Positions 61,016 to 64,000 of a stretch of 64,000 nucleotides of DNA are shown in pieces. Source of the DNA: Pyrocephalus nanus (lineage: Eukaryota; Chordata; Aves; Passeriformes; Tyrannidae); assembly GCA_038380795.1 (NCBI GenBank), contig CM076261.1, forward strand, positions 36,357,866 to 36,421,865, read 5' to 3'. The first letter of the stretch is position 1, and the number at the start of each line of letters is the position of its first letter. Under the pieces are notes generated by a model. It was not told the DNA's origin, did not search any database, and saw only the letters and a list, made by a program, of their open reading frames with translations. The position numbers and the translations under genes are program-made.

Positions 61016-64000
61016 CTCCTCTTTCAGTTTATACTTCCAGCTTTGGTGTCGCCAAGAAGATCTCTTGGATTATGTATTTATTTTCCTCTGTTGAAGGCCT
61101 CAAGTACAGAAAACGAGTTTCTTCAGCTCTGATGGTTTCAGTTAAGATTTGTGACTCAGAAGTATTTGGAAATAAAAATTAAATTTTAGGAAGAGTCTCA
61201 TTTTGATGAACTCTTCACTCCCATTTTGGACCGGCTCCTCTGTGCCTACTCTTTATATCATTCACTTGTTTCCTGGCTTGTTGCATTAAGGTTTTATCTG
61301 AAAAAAGCATTTTGAAATGAATGTTCATTTGTAAGAAAGAGAAATATAACACTTTTAGAGAACCTCTGAAACAGGCTTTGTTAATTTTTGATTGTTAGGA
61401 AAGGAAATTTAACTCAGTGTACATACATATTGTAATTAATGAAGTGAAATCTGCTATTACTATAAAATTTTTCATATACTTCTTTGATTCAAAATATTAA
61501 GGTTTGCCTATAGACATAAGTTAGTGAAAATTACTGAATATAAATTAGAGCATAAATCTACAGTGCTGTCAATACTTACCCCTGACTGCCTTTCAGAAAA
61601 ATTCTTCTACTTACTACAAATATCTTTTTCATGGGACTATTTAACTCCCCTTGCAAAGTATAGTCTAATACCCCACAGGTACAGAGACCCGAGTGTTTGC
61701 AGGTGAAATTAATGAGAAGCGATGACTGTGCTATAAATTTGCACCCTAGATTCAGCAAATTATCTTCTCTATATAGGAAAATCCTTAGAGAGTCAGTATG
61801 ATCGTCCATTATCATCCTTAGTTTAAAAAATGTGTTAAAGACTGTCATTCAAGAACTATATATGGCAAATTTAAATTAATTAGGTACAAAGCAAAGAAAA
61901 TTACTGCTTTCATAAAGAGAGCATGATGAGCGATCTTTCTAGGTGGAAACAAAATTGTTTAATTGAATGTTTCTGTAAAGAGTGGTGATTCTTTTTTTTT
62001 TTCTGTCAAACCACTGGAGTTATAGAACAGTTTCAGAAGGCAACACTTTATGTGGATGGAATGTAATTTCTGATATTTTCAACATCTAAGTTTGTTCCTG
62101 TATTTCTGAAGACACCAGAGATGAGTGAGGAGTGAGACTTCTTTACTTGTTTATTGACTTATTTATTTTAAGCAATTTTATTACATAATTATACATTTGA
62201 TTGAAGATAACAAGTATTTAAAAGAGAAGAATATCTGAATGACTTTAAATGCAGGCAGAAAAATTATTTACTTTAGTAAGTTTTTTCCCTTGTGAATCCG
62301 AGGTTTTTCCCCTGGATTTTTTTTTTTTTTGACTGTGTCAAACAGACAGATGTTTGTTCTTTACCAGCAGATAGAAGGGACAGAGACAAAACTATCCCAG
62401 TTTTTCTGTCTATTCCAACTTTTATATGTTACTGGTAGTCACAAAAGTTATTTTTATAATCTTTCTCAATTCAGTTTGAGTCACAAAGTTATCTTACACC
62501 TGCAACATACTGCCATACATTTCATTCTGCCTCTGTCACACAACAGGCTCTTGTATATACCGTTAAAATGTCTCTAGGCAGACAGATGAACCGAACTAAA
62601 ACTTCTCCATGTTACAGAATAGAATGCTTATTCATAGTACATAGTGTTTCTGCTTCAGTGTTATCTCAATTGTTTCTTCTTTTTAAGCAATCAGTGATTT
62701 TCAGACGTCTCAATACTATTTAGTATGACATTAGTCAACTGGTGCACATAATAATCCAATTATTTTCTCTTTCTATAGTGGGAGTCCCTTAACTCTTGGT
62801 TATGCTTTTCTCACTGCTTGCAGTTTTGTTTTGTTAGCAAGTTTAAGATTTTCAAAGTTGAATTGTCTGCTCAGGTGATTTATGAAGATTTTAAATAAAG
62901 GCCTGAATAGTCAAAGAAATTCCATCTATGATATAAGTTCTCATAACAAGATTTTATCTTTTATCCATCTGCATAAAGAGCTATATCTGCTCTGGTGCTA
63001 AAGTATGTATTTTTGAAGATTATCTGGAACATATTTTTCTGCACAACAGAGAAACTGATGGTTGAAATAAAATTTTATGTTTTGTTGTGTTCCAGCTGTG
63101 CAAAATATACTTCTGGAGATCAACTGCTCTATGTGCAGGTGAAGCTCCACTGAAATGCAGTAGAATTCAGAAGCTGCCAGAAACTAAATTTACCTTTTTT
63201 TTTAATTCACCACTCTGGGCTGCAAAGGCTGATTGGCACACAGCATATAAATGGAACTTGAATAAATAACATAAAGCTACTGATCATTATCTGACCATTA
63301 CCTCACTGCTACTGAGTAATAGAGTGTGTGGTCAGATATTCATCTGGTATTGACAGAGAGAATTACAATGAGAATTCTTTAGGGAAATAGTATTTCTTGC
63401 TAGTTTTTGCTCACAAGTAAAGGTCTTTTGAATGTAGGTGACTTTTTGAAACTCTCTGCTCTGGGGAATGTTTTTGTTGTCAAAATTATCGTATTATTGC
63501 TGTTTCCAAAAAAGGACGTGGGCAGAAAACAGGATGCAAACTATGCTCCCCCTTCTGTTTGCAGTACACTAACAACTTTTAACTAGATGCTTGCTTGCTT
63601 CTGATGTTTTGTCACATGATGCAAAGGGTGAGGAAACCCAAGTTTCCAAAAAAAAAGTCTTTGCAGGTGCAGTGGCAAGATCTGTAAGCTATCCATACAA
63701 TTAATGTGATTTATAACCTTGTTTGTTCTTGGGCCTGTCATCACTTAAAAACGGGGGTCTTGTGAGCAGGTCATAGGCTCAGTGGGTAGTGTTGATTGGT
63801 GCAAATATAGTTGCCATTTGATTACTCTTCTGGAATGAAAGAGGAAGAAGAGGGATAAGTATGACTAAAATATCTCTCAGGTATGTTAAGAAAAATAAAA
63901 ATATAGTAGTTTAGAGAGACCTCCACTGGAATAAAATTAACTTATTTTGATAATGAATATTATGCTCTTTGTGGAGACCTAGATGTGCTGCTTTATCCAC
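61016..64000. other. AT-rich unique DNA, no gene recognised
   Basis: No exon, RNA gene or transposon is recognised up to the end of the window. There are T runs (61991-62001, 62319-62330) and open frames of at most 90 codons without motifs. Confidence 0.55.

Overview
This window looks like AT-rich intergenic or deep-intronic DNA from a bird, probably a neoavian species. The bird call rests on CR1 LINE fragments, whose 3' ends carry the ATTCTATGA-type tails typical of avian CR1, and on long-terminal-repeat (LTR) families that I recognise from bird genomes. I found no protein-coding exon of a known host gene, no tRNA or rRNA, and nothing prokaryotic such as operons or CRISPR. The short open frames on both strands are what chance or repeat sequence would give.

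Layout, left to right. 1-7.5 kb: unique AT-rich DNA with one minus-strand CR1 (2415-2874). 7.5-9.6 kb: a nest of repeat debris with a CR1 tail, a 225-bp A/C-only tract, an LTR fragment, a possible second ERV remnant and another CR1 tail. 11.6-15.6 kb: two plus-strand CR1 fragments; the second keeps the end of the CR1 ORF2 reading frame. 17.9 kb: a 40-base T run joined to a (GGA)n tract. 21.55-22.2 kb: an isolated CpG-rich block that, read on the minus strand, ends in a polyadenylation signal and an A15 tail. 23.3-23.95 kb: a complete solo LTR with a perfect 5-bp target-site duplication (TSD). 27.5-30.5 kb: a CR1 tail, then the longest CR1 copy here (about 1.6 kb), with a broken reverse-transcriptase region. 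34.1-34.7 kb: a minus-strand LTR. 39.8-43.8 kb: three CR1 pieces plus T/G-rich tracts. 52.6-54.0 kb and 59.9-61.0 kb: two copies of one large LTR family in the same orientation. The first has its own perfect 5-bp TSD, so the pair is not the two ends of one provirus. 61-64 kb: unique DNA.

No genes act together here. The biology is retrotransposon history: CR1 copies truncated at their 5' ends and solo LTRs left by recombination. I did not find a convincing new biological system. The items most worth checking are the CpG-rich block with a retrocopy-like tail, the unusual promoter-to-poly(A) spacing of the large LTR family, and a 20-bp-arm hairpin at 51998-52042. All family names come from recognition by eye; no database search was run.
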